Source: Hyalangium gracile
GTDB lineage: Bacteria; Myxococcota; Myxococcia; Myxococcales; Myxococcaceae
NCBI RefSeq assembly: GCF_020103725.1
Contig: NZ_JAHXBG010000015.1
Coordinates: forward strand, 186,001 to 250,000
DNA length: 64,000 bases
Direction: 5' to 3'
The notes below the pieces were generated by a model. That model had not been told where the DNA came from, did not search any database, and saw only the letters and a program-made list of their open reading frames with translations. The first letter of the stretch is position 1, and each line of letters starts with the position of its first letter. The translations under genes were made by a program, and so were the position numbers. Shown in pieces: positions 29,657 to 38,772 of the stretch.

Positions 29657-30055
29657 TCAAATTCGCGGAGCCACCCCACCTCCGGCGCCTGGGTGCGAGG
29701 CGAGCGCCGACGTTCCCAGCAGGGAGGAGGAAGGCAGCCGGAGCGGGACGTGAGGGCCGGGCTCCGCCAGCGGCCGCGCGCGGTTGATGCGCTCACGCAG
29801 CTCCTTGCCCGCGGCGAACGACACGGCGACCCGGCGTGGGAGCGCCACGGGAGCGCCCGTCTTGGGGTTGCGACCGATGCGGGCGGGGCGGGACTTCACC
29901 ACGAAGCAGCCGAACCCGCGCAGCTCGATGCGCTCTCCGGCCTTCAGCGCCTGGGTGAGCTGCTCGAGGATGGCGTTGACGGTGGCCTCGATCTGCCGGG
30001 GATGGAGGTGGGGTGCCTTCTCCGCGATGCGTGCGATCAGCTGGCTCTTGGTCAT
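29657..30055 (-). CDS. IHF-beta/HU-like DNA-binding protein with C-terminal extension
   Basis: 132 residues. Residues 1-92 are a complete DNABII fold: MTKSQLIARIAEKAPHL, the arm region IELRGFGCFVVKSRPARIGR, NPKTGAPVALP, then AVSFAAGKELRERIN. RNPKTG with Pro is the DNA-intercalating tip. The residues after 92 are a 40-residue tail rich in Pro, Leu, Ser and Gly, which normal IHF subunits lack. It should bend DNA as a dimer. Confidence 0.9.
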   Translation of the reverse strand: MTKSQLIARIAEKAPHLHPRQIEATVNAILEQLTQALKAGERIELRGFGCFVVKSRPARIGRNPKTGAPVALPRRVAVSFAAGKELRERINRARPLAEPGPHVPLRLPSSSLLGTSALASHPGAGGGVAPRI

Positions 30056-30110
30056 GTCCGCCCACTCTACAGTCGAGGGGTGACACGAACCGGAAGCCGC
30101 CTGGAGCGGA

Positions 30111-30875
30111 TCAGCGGAAGCGCAGATCCACGGGGCCTTCGAGCTCCAGCTCGTTGCCCGCGCCGGTGTGGATCGTCACCTCGGCGCCCTTGGGGAGGAT
30201 CAGCCGCACCGTGCGCCCCATGGGGATCTCGCGGTCCTCGAGCAGCACCGCCGTGGCGAGATCATCGGTCTCGGCGACGGCGAAGCCATCGGTCACCTCG
30301 ACGACGAGTCCCCCCTCCCCCAGGTGTCCGGCGTGGATGTACGGCACCTTGGGACGGAAGGGAGGCGCGGGCAGCGGCTTGGAAGGCCCATCGGGTCGAG
30401 GGCCTCCGGTGAGCTTGTCCATTCCGTTGGGTGTGAAGAAGGCCTTGAAGTAGTCGGCCGTGGTGAGCTCGGTGTCCGCCGTGGGCGGGGTGAACGCGAC
30501 GTTGGTGTAGCGCGCCGCCACGAGCCGCTGCGCGGGGGGGACTTCCTGGATGACGCCCTCCGTCCACCGCCGGGTGGGGATGTTGGAGCCGAGCAGCTTC
30601 GCCTCGTCCACATCCCCCACGTCGAACTCGTCCCCGCTGTCGAGGAAGCGCATACCACCGCCGAAGTACTCCAGGAGCGCGGGGCCGGTGGCGATGATGT
30701 GCTCATCGGCGCGCAGGTGGGAGCCCACGGCGATGGGCAGCTTGTCCTTCTCCGTCACGCGCAGCACCGGAGCGCCGGCGGCGTGCAGTCCCGCGAGGGG
30801 CTTGTCCGAGGGCTTCTTGCAGCCCCCGGCGAGGGCGAGCACCGCGATCACGAGAATGCCTGGGCGACGCGCCAT
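30111..30875 (-). CDS. lipoprotein of unknown function
   Basis: 254 residues. The signal peptide ends in the lipobox LAGGC (MARRPGILVIAVLALAGGC). The ATG at 30875 is chosen for AGGAGAGG with good spacing. The mature part is beta-rich with FecR-like features: VGSHLRADEHIIATGPALLE, and near the end VRLILPKGAEVTIHTGAG. FecR-type domains sense or bind in the periplasm, but the match is only in style. It lies 20 bp downstream of mnmA on the same strand. Confidence 0.75.
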   Translation of the reverse strand: MARRPGILVIAVLALAGGCKKPSDKPLAGLHAAGAPVLRVTEKDKLPIAVGSHLRADEHIIATGPALLEYFGGGMRFLDSGDEFDVGDVDEAKLLGSNIPTRRWTEGVIQEVPPAQRLVAARYTNVAFTPPTADTELTTADYFKAFFTPNGMDKLTGGPRPDGPSKPLPAPPFRPKVPYIHAGHLGEGGLVVEVTDGFAVAETDDLATAVLLEDREIPMGRTVRLILPKGAEVTIHTGAGNELELEGPVDLRFR

Positions 30876-30894
30876 GCTCACCTCTCCTGCCCGG

Positions 30895-31941
30895 TCAGAC
30901 GATCCAGCCTCCGCCGAGCACGCGGTCCCGATCGTAGACCACGGCGGCCTGTCCTGGCGTCACCGCTCGCGCCGGCTCGTCGAGCTTCACGGAGACCAGC
31001 CCGTGGGGGGAGATCTCCACGCGCCCGGGAGCGCCCGCGTGGCGGTGGCGGATGCGAACCTCGACGGGCTGGTCCGCCGGCGGCGGTGCATCCACCCAGT
31101 GCGGCTGAAGCAGCCCGAACGAGTCTCGCCCCACGGCGGTGGCGGAGCCGACGACGACGCGGTTCGTCTCGGGCTCGATGCGCTGGACGTAGCGGACCTC
31201 TCCGCCTCCGAGGTTCAGCCCGCGCCGCTGGCCGACGGTGAAGCGGTGGATACCGCCGTGGGTGCCGAGCACCTGGCCCTCGGTGTCGACGATCTCACCT
31301 GCGGGCTGGGGCCCGGCCACCTTCTCCACGAAGCCCGCGTAGTCGCCATCCGGCACGAAGCAGATCTCCATGCTCTCCGGCTTCTGGCTGGTGGGCAGGT
31401 GGTGGCGCTCGGCCACGGCGCGGACCTCGGCCTTGGTCATGTCTCCGACGGGGAAGAGGATGTCGCGCAGCTCGCTCTGGCCGAGCGTGAAGAGGAAGTA
31501 GCTCTGGTCCTTGGCGAGATCCCGCGCGCGGCGCAGGACGTAGCGATCGTCCTGCTGCTCGACGCGGGCGTAGTGGCCGGTGGCGAGCCGGGCGCCCAGC
31601 GCGCGGGCCCGCTTGAGCAGGAAGTTGAACTTCACGTCCCGGTTGCAGGCCACGCAGGGGATGGGCGTGCGGCCGCCGAGGTAGGACTGGACGAAGGGGC
31701 TGATGACGCGGTCCTTGAAGATCTCCTCGGCGTTGGCCACGTAGAAGGGAATGCCGAGCGTCTGGGCGACGGCCCGCGCGTCATCGATGTCATCGGGGCT
31801 GCAGCAGCTGCCACACTGGGCCTTGCCCTCGTAGGACCAGACCCGCAGGGTGATGCCGATCACCTCGTGACCCTGCTCCTTGAGGAGCGCGGCGGCAGCC
31901 GAGGAGTCCACCCCACCGCTCATGGCAACGACGACTCGCAT
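30895..31941 (-). CDS. mnmA: tRNA-specific 2-thiouridylase MnmA
   Basis: 348 residues. It adds sulfur at U34 of tRNAs for Lys, Glu and Gln. The PP-loop is [13 protein letters not shown] at the N-terminus; the catalytic cysteines lie in [13 protein letters not shown] and [11 protein letters not shown]. The ATG giving [10 protein letters not shown] is preferred, with AGGAAGG upstream. The extra CGSCCSPDD near residue 45 holds more cysteines, often seen in this family. Confidence 0.95.
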   Translation of the reverse strand: MRVVVAMSGGVDSSAAAALLKEQGHEVIGITLRVWSYEGKAQCGSCCSPDDIDDARAVAQTLGIPFYVANAEEIFKDRVISPFVQSYLGGRTPIPCVACNRDVKFNFLLKRARALGARLATGHYARVEQQDDRYVLRRARDLAKDQSYFLFTLGQSELRDILFPVGDMTKAEVRAVAERHHLPTSQKPESMEICFVPDGDYAGFVEKVAGPQPAGEIVDTEGQVLGTHGGIHRFTVGQRRGLNLGGGEVRYVQRIEPETNRVVVGSATAVGRDSFGLLQPHWVDAPPPADQPVEVRIRHRHAGAPGRVEISPHGLVSVKLDEPARAVTPGQAAVVYDRDRVLGGGWIV

Positions 31942-32040
31942 GACATCCTTCCTACACACCCACAGGCTGGGACGAGGGTTTAGCGCCCCTGTGCTCCACC
32001 GGGAAGTGGGGAACTCTGGGTCCTCATTCCCCGGACGGGT

Positions 32041-33309
32041 TCAGCGCCCCTTCCCTGCCTGCCAGGTTCGCAGCAGTTCCTTCAGCTTCTCGGGCTGGTT
32101 GAGAGCAGGCTCATCGAGCACGGTCTCGACGAGGTACCGGGTGGCCTCGCCCACGATGGGAGAGGGCCCGACGCCGAGGGTGGCCATGATGTCCCCGCCC
32201 GTGAGCGCCAGTTCCTTCGCGCTGAGCGGGGGCTTCGCGGCGGCCAGGGCGCGCAGCCGGTCCTGGAGCTTCAGGAAGTCCGGGAGGCGATCGGGTGCGC
32301 GGACCTGGATGCGGGCATGGGCGACCGCGAGCAAGGGCTCGAGCTGCCCGAGCCCTACCCGGGCGAGCAGGCGTCGGAGCGCCGGATCCGCGTCCGCGAA
32401 GCGCTTCTCGAGGGCCGCGTGCTCGACGAGGAGCCCCATCAGGTCGGCGACCTTGTTGGGGAACTTGAGCCGCATGCCGATGTCCCGGGCCTGGGGGCCG
32501 GTGACGAGATCGGCAAGCAGGGAGGCCAGCCGGATCTCGACCTCGGCCGGAGCCCCATGGGCGGCGGCGCGGGCCAGACGCGCGGCCTCGGCATCGGCTC
32601 GGGCCAGCTCGGGGAGGAAGACCTCCAGGAGCCCGGTCTCCGCCAGGAGCACGATGCCGGACTCGGCGCGCGGAGAGAGGAGCAGCTTGACGAGCTCCTC
32701 GCGGACGCGCTCGAGGGCGACCTTGCGGAACACGGGGAGCGTCGGCGGGATGGCGGCCCGGGTGGCGGACTCGAGCGTGAAGCCGAGCACGGCGGCGAAG
32801 CGCACGGCGCGCAAGGGGCGCAGGCCGTCCTCGGAGAAGCGCTCGTGGGCGTCCCGGACGCAGCGGATGACACGGGCCTGGAGGTCTGCCTGGCCACCGA
32901 ACGGGTCCACGATCTCCTTGCTGATGGGATCGTAGGCCATCGCGTTGATGGTGAAGTCCCGGCGCGAGAGGTCCTCGGTAATGTCGCTCTCGAACTTGAC
33001 GGAGCTGGGGCGGCGGCCGTCGTGGTAGTCGCCCTCGCTGCGGAAGGTGGTGACCTCCACGTGGGTGCCGCCGATGACGACGGTGACGGTGCCGTGCTGG
33101 ATGCCGGTGGGGATGACCTTCTTGAACGCGCCCTGGACCTCATGGGGGTGGGCGCTGGTGGTCACGTCGAAGTCCTTGGGAGGAACGCCTCGGACCATGT
33201 CGCGGACGCAGCCGCCGACGAGGAATACGGCGAACCCCAGCTCGCGGAGGCGGCGGAGGACATCGAGGACCGGGCGCGGGATGTCCGCGTTGTGGAGGTT
33301 CGCGAGCAT
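32041..33309 (-). CDS. CCA tRNA nucleotidyltransferase / poly(A) polymerase family
   Basis: 422 residues of class II polymerase beta-like nucleotidyltransferases. LVGGCVRDMVRGVPPKDFDV holds the GG and DxD motifs; RRDFTINAMAYDP is the second conserved motif and the helical C-terminal body follows. It either adds CCA to tRNA 3' ends or polyadenylates RNA; the family is hard to split by eye. The neighbouring tRNA-Arg gene lacks an encoded CCA, so a CCA-adding enzyme is needed in this cell. Confidence 0.9.
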   Translation of the reverse strand: MLANLHNADIPRPVLDVLRRLRELGFAVFLVGGCVRDMVRGVPPKDFDVTTSAHPHEVQGAFKKVIPTGIQHGTVTVVIGGTHVEVTTFRSEGDYHDGRRPSSVKFESDITEDLSRRDFTINAMAYDPISKEIVDPFGGQADLQARVIRCVRDAHERFSEDGLRPLRAVRFAAVLGFTLESATRAAIPPTLPVFRKVALERVREELVKLLLSPRAESGIVLLAETGLLEVFLPELARADAEAARLARAAAHGAPAEVEIRLASLLADLVTGPQARDIGMRLKFPNKVADLMGLLVEHAALEKRFADADPALRRLLARVGLGQLEPLLAVAHARIQVRAPDRLPDFLKLQDRLRALAAAKPPLSAKELALTGGDIMATLGVGPSPIVGEATRYLVETVLDEPALNQPEKLKELLRTWQAGKGR

Positions 33310-33333
33310 CGGCGCACTTCGGAGAAAAAGGAG

Positions 33334-33407
33334 TGGCCCCGGCTGGAATCGAACCAGCGGCCTGCGGTTTAGGAAACCGCCGCTCTATCCAACTGAGCTA
33401 CGGGACC
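33334..33407 (-). tRNA. tRNA-Arg, anticodon CCT
   Basis: 74-nt cloverleaf on the minus strand. The acceptor stem GGTCCCG pairs with CGGGGCC (one G-T), the D arm is GCTCAGTTGGATAGAGC, the anticodon arm GCGGT-TTCCTAA-ACCGC gives CCT, and the T arm is GCTGG-TTCGATT-CCAGC. CCA is not encoded. Confidence 0.96.
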
Positions 33408-33420
33408 GGACGACGAGCGG

Positions 33421-33448
33421 TTTATAGCAGGTCGACTGCTGCGCGCAA
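33421..33448 (-). promoter_or_regulatory. sigma70-like promoter of tRNA-Arg
   Basis: On the minus strand TTGCGC, 16 bp, TATAAA, ending 13 bp before the mature tRNA 5' end. Position and -10 quality fit a stable-RNA promoter. Confidence 0.65.
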
Positions 33449-33593
33449 CGAAAGCCGGGCCCTCCCACAGGAGACGTTCAGGCCTCATCAGGTCGCCTAC
33501 CCGACGAAGCTGGAGGCACAGGAGCCCCGGAGCGCCATCCTCCCTGGATCGACGTTTTCGTATGCTGACCCCTCCCCTTCCGGAAGGCGTCTC

Positions 33594-34952
33594 GTGACAG
33601 CACGGCTGACCATCGCCGCTCTTCTGCTGGCCCTGTCCACCACCTGCACCACCTCCACCGCGCGCGAGATACGCCTCGACACGGGGCAAGGCCCGCTCCG
33701 CCTCCACCTCCCCCGTGCGGATGAAGTCATGCCGGTGGAACTGGAGCAGGAGGAGTTCATCAAGGCCATCACGAAGGAGCTCCGGCAGAGGCGCCCCCCG
33801 GCCGATCCCGAGAAGGCCGCGAGGGAGCTGTTCGGAGTCCCCCCACGCAGTGGCTGGTACCGATACACCCAGAGCGACGGGGTCGTTCCGCTGGATGCGC
33901 CGCCCCCGGCTGCGGAGTGGGCCGAGGTGGCTGCGCGAGTGACGCAGGAGTATTTGCAGTTCTGCGAGGCACTGGGGAAGCCCGGGGATTGCCGCAAGGC
34001 GCTGATGAACAACCCGGTCCTTACCGGGGATGGCCGCTACGCCCTGGCCATGTCCTTCGCCATCGAAGAAATCGTTCCGGAGATGATGCAGTCCTTCAAG
34101 GACATGGCCGACCCGGAGGCACTCAAGGCCTCGCTCTACTGGACGATGGCCATCTATGCCGCGATGTGGCTGGCGCCCGAGCCGGTGTTCTCCAAGGGAC
34201 TGGCGACGGTCCTTACGGCCACCTTCGTCTGCTACATCGGGGTGGACACCTTCTGGACACTCATCCAGGGCTTCAGGCGGATGGTCGAGGAGTTGGATCA
34301 CTCCACCTCGTTCGCGGCGATCCGCGCGTCCGGCAGGAAGTACGGCCAGGTGATGGGGAAGAATGCGGCGAGGGCATTTGCCCTGCTGCTGGCGGCCGCC
34401 ATCGGCCAGACGGCCGCCAGCTTCTCAGCCAAGGTGCCCACGCTGCCCGGCTCGGCTCAAGCGTCAGCCGCAGGCGCGGCGCGGGTGGGAGTCCGACTGA
34501 CCGAGGTGGCGCAGGTGGAAGCCGTGACTGTCACTGCCGACACGATCACCATCGCCCTGGCCCCCAACGCGGTCGCCGCGACGGCTCAGAGCTTGAGCGG
34601 TGCAGCTTCCAGCCCGGTAGACATGGAGGGGCATGATCACCACATCGCCACGGATAAGTGGACCGAGGCCACCCACAGCGGTGGTCCGTGGACGCCGAAG
34701 TTCCAGAGAATCTTTGATCGGGCAGGCATGTCGCTGAACGACCCGGCAAACAAGGTCCGCGTCAAGGGCCACCAAGGACCGCACCCACAGGAGTACCACG
34801 AGCGGATCTACAAGCGACTGGATGAAGTGACCAAGGGCTGTAGCAGCATCGAACAGTGCCGGAAGGTGCTGACGGCGGAACTCGAACGGTTGGCAAAACA
34901 GATCTCGACGGAGGGCACCTCTCTCAACAAGCTGGTGACCCGGAGGCAGTGA
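33594..34952 (+). CDS. SitA-like polymorphic toxin with C-terminal AHH nuclease domain
   Basis: 452 residues from a GTG with GGAAGG upstream. N-terminus: VTARLTIAALLLALSTTC, a lipoprotein-like signal with Cys18, but the -1 Thr is unusual for a lipobox. Then comes the conserved start seen in myxobacterial SitA-type lipoproteins, REIRLDTGQGPLRLHLPR. Residues 175-225 and 255-275 are hydrophobic (MAIYAAMWLAPEPVFSKGLA). The C-terminus is an AHH-type HNH/Endo VII nuclease: HHIATDKW at 349, SLNDPANKVRV, GHQGPHPQEYHERIY. SitA toxins pass between kin cells by outer-membrane exchange. The next gene is the likely immunity protein. Confidence 0.82.
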   Translation: MTARLTIAALLLALSTTCTTSTAREIRLDTGQGPLRLHLPRADEVMPVELEQEEFIKAITKELRQRRPPADPEKAARELFGVPPRSGWYRYTQSDGVVPLDAPPPAAEWAEVAARVTQEYLQFCEALGKPGDCRKALMNNPVLTGDGRYALAMSFAIEEIVPEMMQSFKDMADPEALKASLYWTMAIYAAMWLAPEPVFSKGLATVLTATFVCYIGVDTFWTLIQGFRRMVEELDHSTSFAAIRASGRKYGQVMGKNAARAFALLLAAAIGQTAASFSAKVPTLPGSAQASAAGAARVGVRLTEVAQVEAVTVTADTITIALAPNAVAATAQSLSGAASSPVDMEGHDHHIATDKWTEATHSGGPWTPKFQRIFDRAGMSLNDPANKVRVKGHQGPHPQEYHERIYKRLDEVTKGCSSIEQCRKVLTAELERLAKQISTEGTSLNKLVTRRQ

Positions 34953-34972
34953 CGGAGAGGACCATCATCCCG

Positions 34973-36214
34973 ATGAAGTATTTCGAGCTGTCCCAAGAGG
35001 TTGAGGGCTCTGAGGGATGGGATCTTGGCAGCCCTACGGATCCACAGGGCCGGGAGGTAGAAAACCCATGGATGTTCAGAGAGGGCATGCCGGTCCCGGA
35101 CCCGGGACGATGGATGATTCCCATCGGCCGTCCGGGCAGGGCTCTCGACTTCACCCTCGCAGGCTTCAGCATCCCGGTCGTTCACGTCAGGGTGGCTTCC
35201 GTCTTTACCGAGCTGGCCCCACGTGACGTTCAGGTTCTTCCGGTGGACATCCAAGGTCAGCCAGACCAGTTCTGCATCCTCGTTGTCACACGGCTTGTCC
35301 GGTGTATCGATGACAAGGCCTCGGAGGAGGTGGAGTACTGGACGCCAGAAGATGGAAGACCCGAGAAAGTCGGGCAGTACCGAGACGTGTATGGCATGCG
35401 CATCGACCCCTCGAAGGTAGGTGACGCCAAGATCTTCCGGACCTGGGGCTGGACGGTGGCGCTCATCGTCTCCGAGGACATCAAGCAGGCGCTGGAGCGC
35501 GCGGGCGTCACGGGCGTGAAGTTCAAGGAGGTCACCGGCCCGAGTTCCATCAGTCCGGCGGAGCGTGAACGAAACCAGCGTCTCATCGAGCTGCGGAAGC
35601 AGACGGACGCCGCCCGCGAAGCCTTCTGGCGCACCCTGGGAAGACTGGACGAGGAAGCCATCATCCCTATCGTCGTGGGTGGCTCATGGCCCGCCCGACG
35701 CCAGGTCTGGCGCATCATCCATCGTCCAGGTGGGCGCACCCTGCTGGTGACGGACGGACTCTCGGACTTCTTCGTGGACCGCCCCGAGCCGTCCGTGGGC
35801 TTCGGCCTGGAGTTGGCCCTGGAGACAAATGAGCCCCTCCAGGAGGCCGAGAAGAGCTGGCCCCTGCTGCTCCTGGAGCGGGTGGCGGATGAAGTGGCGG
35901 AGCACGAGCACGTTCGCGAGAAGATGAAGACGGGCTTGATGTCCATGGAGGTCTCCGGCAAGGGCATGCCCCAGTCACTCGTCACCCAGAATGGCAGGGT
36001 GGGTGTGCTGCTGGGCATGGAGCCAAGCGCGCTCCCCCGGGACTTCACCATGCCTTCCGGGGAGGTGCGGCTCGTTACCGTCAAGGCGCTGCTGCCGACA
36101 GAGCTGGCCTACCTCCTGGAGCACGGCAAGAACGGTCGGGACGAGCTGCTTCGGCGATTCGACGCGGCGGGCCACGGACACCTGTCCCTCGTAGGGCGAA
36201 GCCCGGTGGTGTAA
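34973..36214 (+). CDS. two-domain immunity protein: Imm11-like plus SUFU-like
   Basis: 413 residues, 20 bp after the toxin stop. The ATG follows a GGAGAGG. Residues 1-190 resemble Imm11 (the MXAN_0049/DUF1629 immunity family): MKYFELSQEVEGSEGWDLG, PWMFREGMPV, RTWGWTVALIVSEDIKQALE, GVTGVKFKEV. Residues 200-413 resemble the bacterial SUFU domain: RTLLVTDGLSDFF, GFGLELALETNEPL, GRVGVLLGM, GEVRLVTVKALLPTELAYL. Both domains are known as immunity families of polymorphic toxins. No catalytic residues or membrane segments are seen. The Imm11 and SUFU calls are from memory of family patterns. Confidence 0.78.
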   Translation: MKYFELSQEVEGSEGWDLGSPTDPQGREVENPWMFREGMPVPDPGRWMIPIGRPGRALDFTLAGFSIPVVHVRVASVFTELAPRDVQVLPVDIQGQPDQFCILVVTRLVRCIDDKASEEVEYWTPEDGRPEKVGQYRDVYGMRIDPSKVGDAKIFRTWGWTVALIVSEDIKQALERAGVTGVKFKEVTGPSSISPAERERNQRLIELRKQTDAAREAFWRTLGRLDEEAIIPIVVGGSWPARRQVWRIIHRPGGRTLLVTDGLSDFFVDRPEPSVGFGLELALETNEPLQEAEKSWPLLLLERVADEVAEHEHVREKMKTGLMSMEVSGKGMPQSLVTQNGRVGVLLGMEPSALPRDFTMPSGEVRLVTVKALLPTELAYLLEHGKNGRDELLRRFDAAGHGHLSLVGRSPVV

Positions 36215-36294
36215 TCCGGCGACGCCTGTCCGACAGAAGCCGAGGCTGCTGAGCCGGCCAAACCGGTATCCTCCCTTGCCCGGCCCCGCTCCCC

Positions 36295-37245
36295 ATGAAC
36301 CTGCTGCTCGCGATCATCGCCCTGCTCGTCCTCCTCGTGTCGGCTACCGCGGCCACACGTCAGATACAGCGGCTCCGGCTCCGCAAGGCCTGGCAGAAGC
36401 TGGCGCCCCGGCTGGAGCTGTCGCTCACCGACGCCAGGCGCTTGTCCGGGCGCTTCAAGGGCATGCCCCTCGAAGTCATCCTCACGGGCAGCTCCTCCCA
36501 GATGCGGATGGCCGTCCAGGCCGAGCTGCCTCCCGGCCTCCACCTCTCGCGCCAGAAACCCGGTGCCCGCCGGCTCCGCGGCGTGCGTGACATCCAGATC
36601 GGTGACAAGCCCCTGGACGATGCCGCCCTCATCCAGTCGGAGAACCCCGCGGCCACCATCCGTCTGCTGCGCGAGCCCGCTGTCCGGGATGCCCTCCTGG
36701 AGTTCCTCACCGAGCACCCCAATGCCGTCGTCACCGGCAATGAGGTCGTCGTCCCGCTGGAGAAGAAACCCGACGAAGAGCTCGGCCGGCGCGTCCTCCG
36801 CTCCCAGCAGCGCCTCGCCGCCGCGATCGAAGCCTCCGCCAACCACCTCCGACAGCAGGCCCTCGAAGCGCGCGAGCAGACACTCCTCGAGGCCGCCCCC
36901 TCGGACCGGCAGCTCCCGGAGCGCCCGCAGATCAAGTCTCCCCCTTCCCCCTCCCTTCGCTCCCTCCGTGAGATCTTCCGCATCCGCCGGTGGATCCATG
37001 GGCTCACCTCCTACCCAGCCCTCTTCGGAGGCCTGCTGCTGATCGCCGCAACCGGCGGTCGCAAAGGTCCCATGGCCGTCGTTGGCTTCATCCTGGCCAT
37101 CACGGGCCTGGTGGCCCAGTCCCTCGGGGGCTATTTCATCCTCCGCTGTCCCGCCTGTGGCGGCGCCCTGATGAAGAACACCGGCGGCAAGGCCGCCGAC
37201 TTCGAGACCAAGGTCTGCCCCCACTGCCAGATGCGGCTCTCGTGA
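36295..37245 (+). CDS. membrane protein with C-terminal zinc ribbon
   Basis: 316 residues. Residues 2-20 form an N-terminal hydrophobic helix; residues 243-280 hold two more (LFGGLLLIAATGG and AVVGFILAITGLVAQ). The chain between is soluble with a helical part at 160-200. The last 40 residues hold a zinc ribbon, CPACGG and CPHCQ, next to the last membrane helix. I do not recognise the family. It starts 80 bp after the immunity gene and might travel with it, but codon use does not differ from its neighbours. Confidence 0.75.
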   Translation: MNLLLAIIALLVLLVSATAATRQIQRLRLRKAWQKLAPRLELSLTDARRLSGRFKGMPLEVILTGSSSQMRMAVQAELPPGLHLSRQKPGARRLRGVRDIQIGDKPLDDAALIQSENPAATIRLLREPAVRDALLEFLTEHPNAVVTGNEVVVPLEKKPDEELGRRVLRSQQRLAAAIEASANHLRQQALEAREQTLLEAAPSDRQLPERPQIKSPPSPSLRSLREIFRIRRWIHGLTSYPALFGGLLLIAATGGRKGPMAVVGFILAITGLVAQSLGGYFILRCPACGGALMKNTGGKAADFETKVCPHCQMRLS

Positions 37246-37338
37246 GCACGCAGTCCTTGCGCTGCCCTGCCCCACCGCGCAGCCCTTGCGTCGCTCGGGC
37301 CCCTCCCACTCGCGGTGGGCCCGGTATGCGACTTGCTC

Positions 37339-38772
37339 ATGTACCGGGGCATGCCCACCCAGGCCCCCTTCCTGGCAGTGCTCACGCTGCTGTCGCTCTC
37401 AGGCCTGGCCCATGCCGAGCCCCCCAGGCTCGCGGCGGATGCGCCCGTCGCCTCGCCCGACTCCTCCACCCACGCGGGTGAAGTCACCGCCACGAACCCG
37501 ACGGAGCCGTCTCCCGTGCGGCGAACCTGGAACGCCGTGGGACAGGTGACGGGCATCAACGTGGCCGTGTGGACGCTGGACCGGTACATCCTGGGTCGCG
37601 AGTGGGCTCGCATCAGCCCCGACTCCTGGGAGCGCAACCTCCAGGAAGGCTTCGTCTGGGACCAGGACGACTTCGGCACCAACCAGTTCGCCCACCCCTA
37701 CCACGGCAGCCTCTACTACAACGCCGCGCGCTACCACGGCTTCGGCTATCTCGGCGCCAGCCTCCTCACCATCCTCGGCAGCCTCGAGTGGGAGCTGTTC
37801 GCCGAGACGGAGTACCCGTCCGCCAATGATCTCGCCAACACCAGCCTCGGCGGCATCGCCCTGGGCGAGGTCATGCACCGACTCTCCCTCCAGGTGCTCG
37901 ACAACCGCGCCCGGGGCACGCAGCGGATCGGTCGCGAGCTGCTCGGCGCGTTCCTGAGTCCCGCTCGCGGCTTCAACCGGCTCGTGGCCGGAGAGTCCTG
38001 GCGCATCAGCTCCACGACGTCCGAGCGCCGCGCTCCCCCCATCCGAGTCTCCACCCGGACGGGCTACCTGAAGCTCTCGGATGGCGACCCGATGACGCAC
38101 GGCTCGGATCAGCTCTTCGTGCAGGTCTCCTTCCTGTCCGGAGACCCCGTCTACGACGTCATCCGCGAGCCGTTCGATGCCTTCCAGGCCGCCGTGCAGT
38201 TCAACACCAACAAGGAATATCAGCTCATCAGCCACGCCGAGGTGCAGGCCACGCTCGCCACCACCCCGCTGGCGAGCACCGAGCACTCCCGGCTCGTGCT
38301 GGGGCTCATGCAGTACTTCTATTACACGAACATCCAGGCCTACTCGATTGGCGCCCAGTCCTTCAGCGCCAGCCTCCTCTACGGGCGTGAGTTCTCACCC
38401 GGTTCGGGGCTGCGCATGGGCCTCCATCTGCGTGGCGTGGTGCTCGGGAGCCTCTCCAGCGAGCACTCCCGATCCGTCGGCCGCGACTATGACTACGGCC
38501 CCGGCGTGGATCTCGCGCTCGAAGCCACGTATCAGCGCGGGCAGTGGGCGCTCGCCAGTGCCCAGCTGGACATGGCCTGGATGCACACCGTCAATGGTTC
38601 GATCAGCAACCACCTGGTCAGCGCCGGCCGGTTCCAGGTGGATGTCCCCGTCTACCGAGCCCTGGGCATGGGCCTGGGCGTCGTCGTCTTCCGCCGCGAC
38701 AGCTTCTACGAGGAGTTCGACGACACCACCCAGTACGCCTCGCAGTTCCGGGCGTTCATTTCGATGCACTGA
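37339..38772 (+). CDS. DUF3943 outer-membrane protein
   Basis: About 477 residues. The signal peptide ends near GLAHAEPP. The DUF3943 core is clear: WERNLQEGFVWDQDDFGTNQ, then HPYHGSLYYNAARYHGFGY and a Glu/Asn-rich active-looking stretch WELFAETEYPSANDLANT. The rest is a run of alternating strands, as in outer-membrane barrels, ending in an aromatic-rich strand (ASQFRAFISMH). Function is not known. The start is uncertain: ATG 37339, ATG 37351 or a GTG at 37315. Its end overlaps the convergent gene by 17 bp. Confidence 0.75.
   Translation: MYRGMPTQAPFLAVLTLLSLSGLAHAEPPRLAADAPVASPDSSTHAGEVTATNPTEPSPVRRTWNAVGQVTGINVAVWTLDRYILGREWARISPDSWERNLQEGFVWDQDDFGTNQFAHPYHGSLYYNAARYHGFGYLGASLLTILGSLEWELFAETEYPSANDLANTSLGGIALGEVMHRLSLQVLDNRARGTQRIGRELLGAFLSPARGFNRLVAGESWRISSTTSERRAPPIRVSTRTGYLKLSDGDPMTHGSDQLFVQVSFLSGDPVYDVIREPFDAFQAAVQFNTNKEYQLISHAEVQATLATTPLASTEHSRLVLGLMQYFYYTNIQAYSIGAQSFSASLLYGREFSPGSGLRMGLHLRGVVLGSLSSEHSRSVGRDYDYGPGVDLALEATYQRGQWALASAQLDMAWMHTVNGSISNHLVSAGRFQVDVPVYRALGMGLGVVVFRRDSFYEEFDDTTQYASQFRAFISMH

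Noticed and set aside
33334-36214. Toxin island inserted at the tRNA-Arg gene
   Set aside because: Most integrations use the 3' end of a tRNA, which faces the other way here, and no repeat of the tRNA end was seen at the far side of the island.
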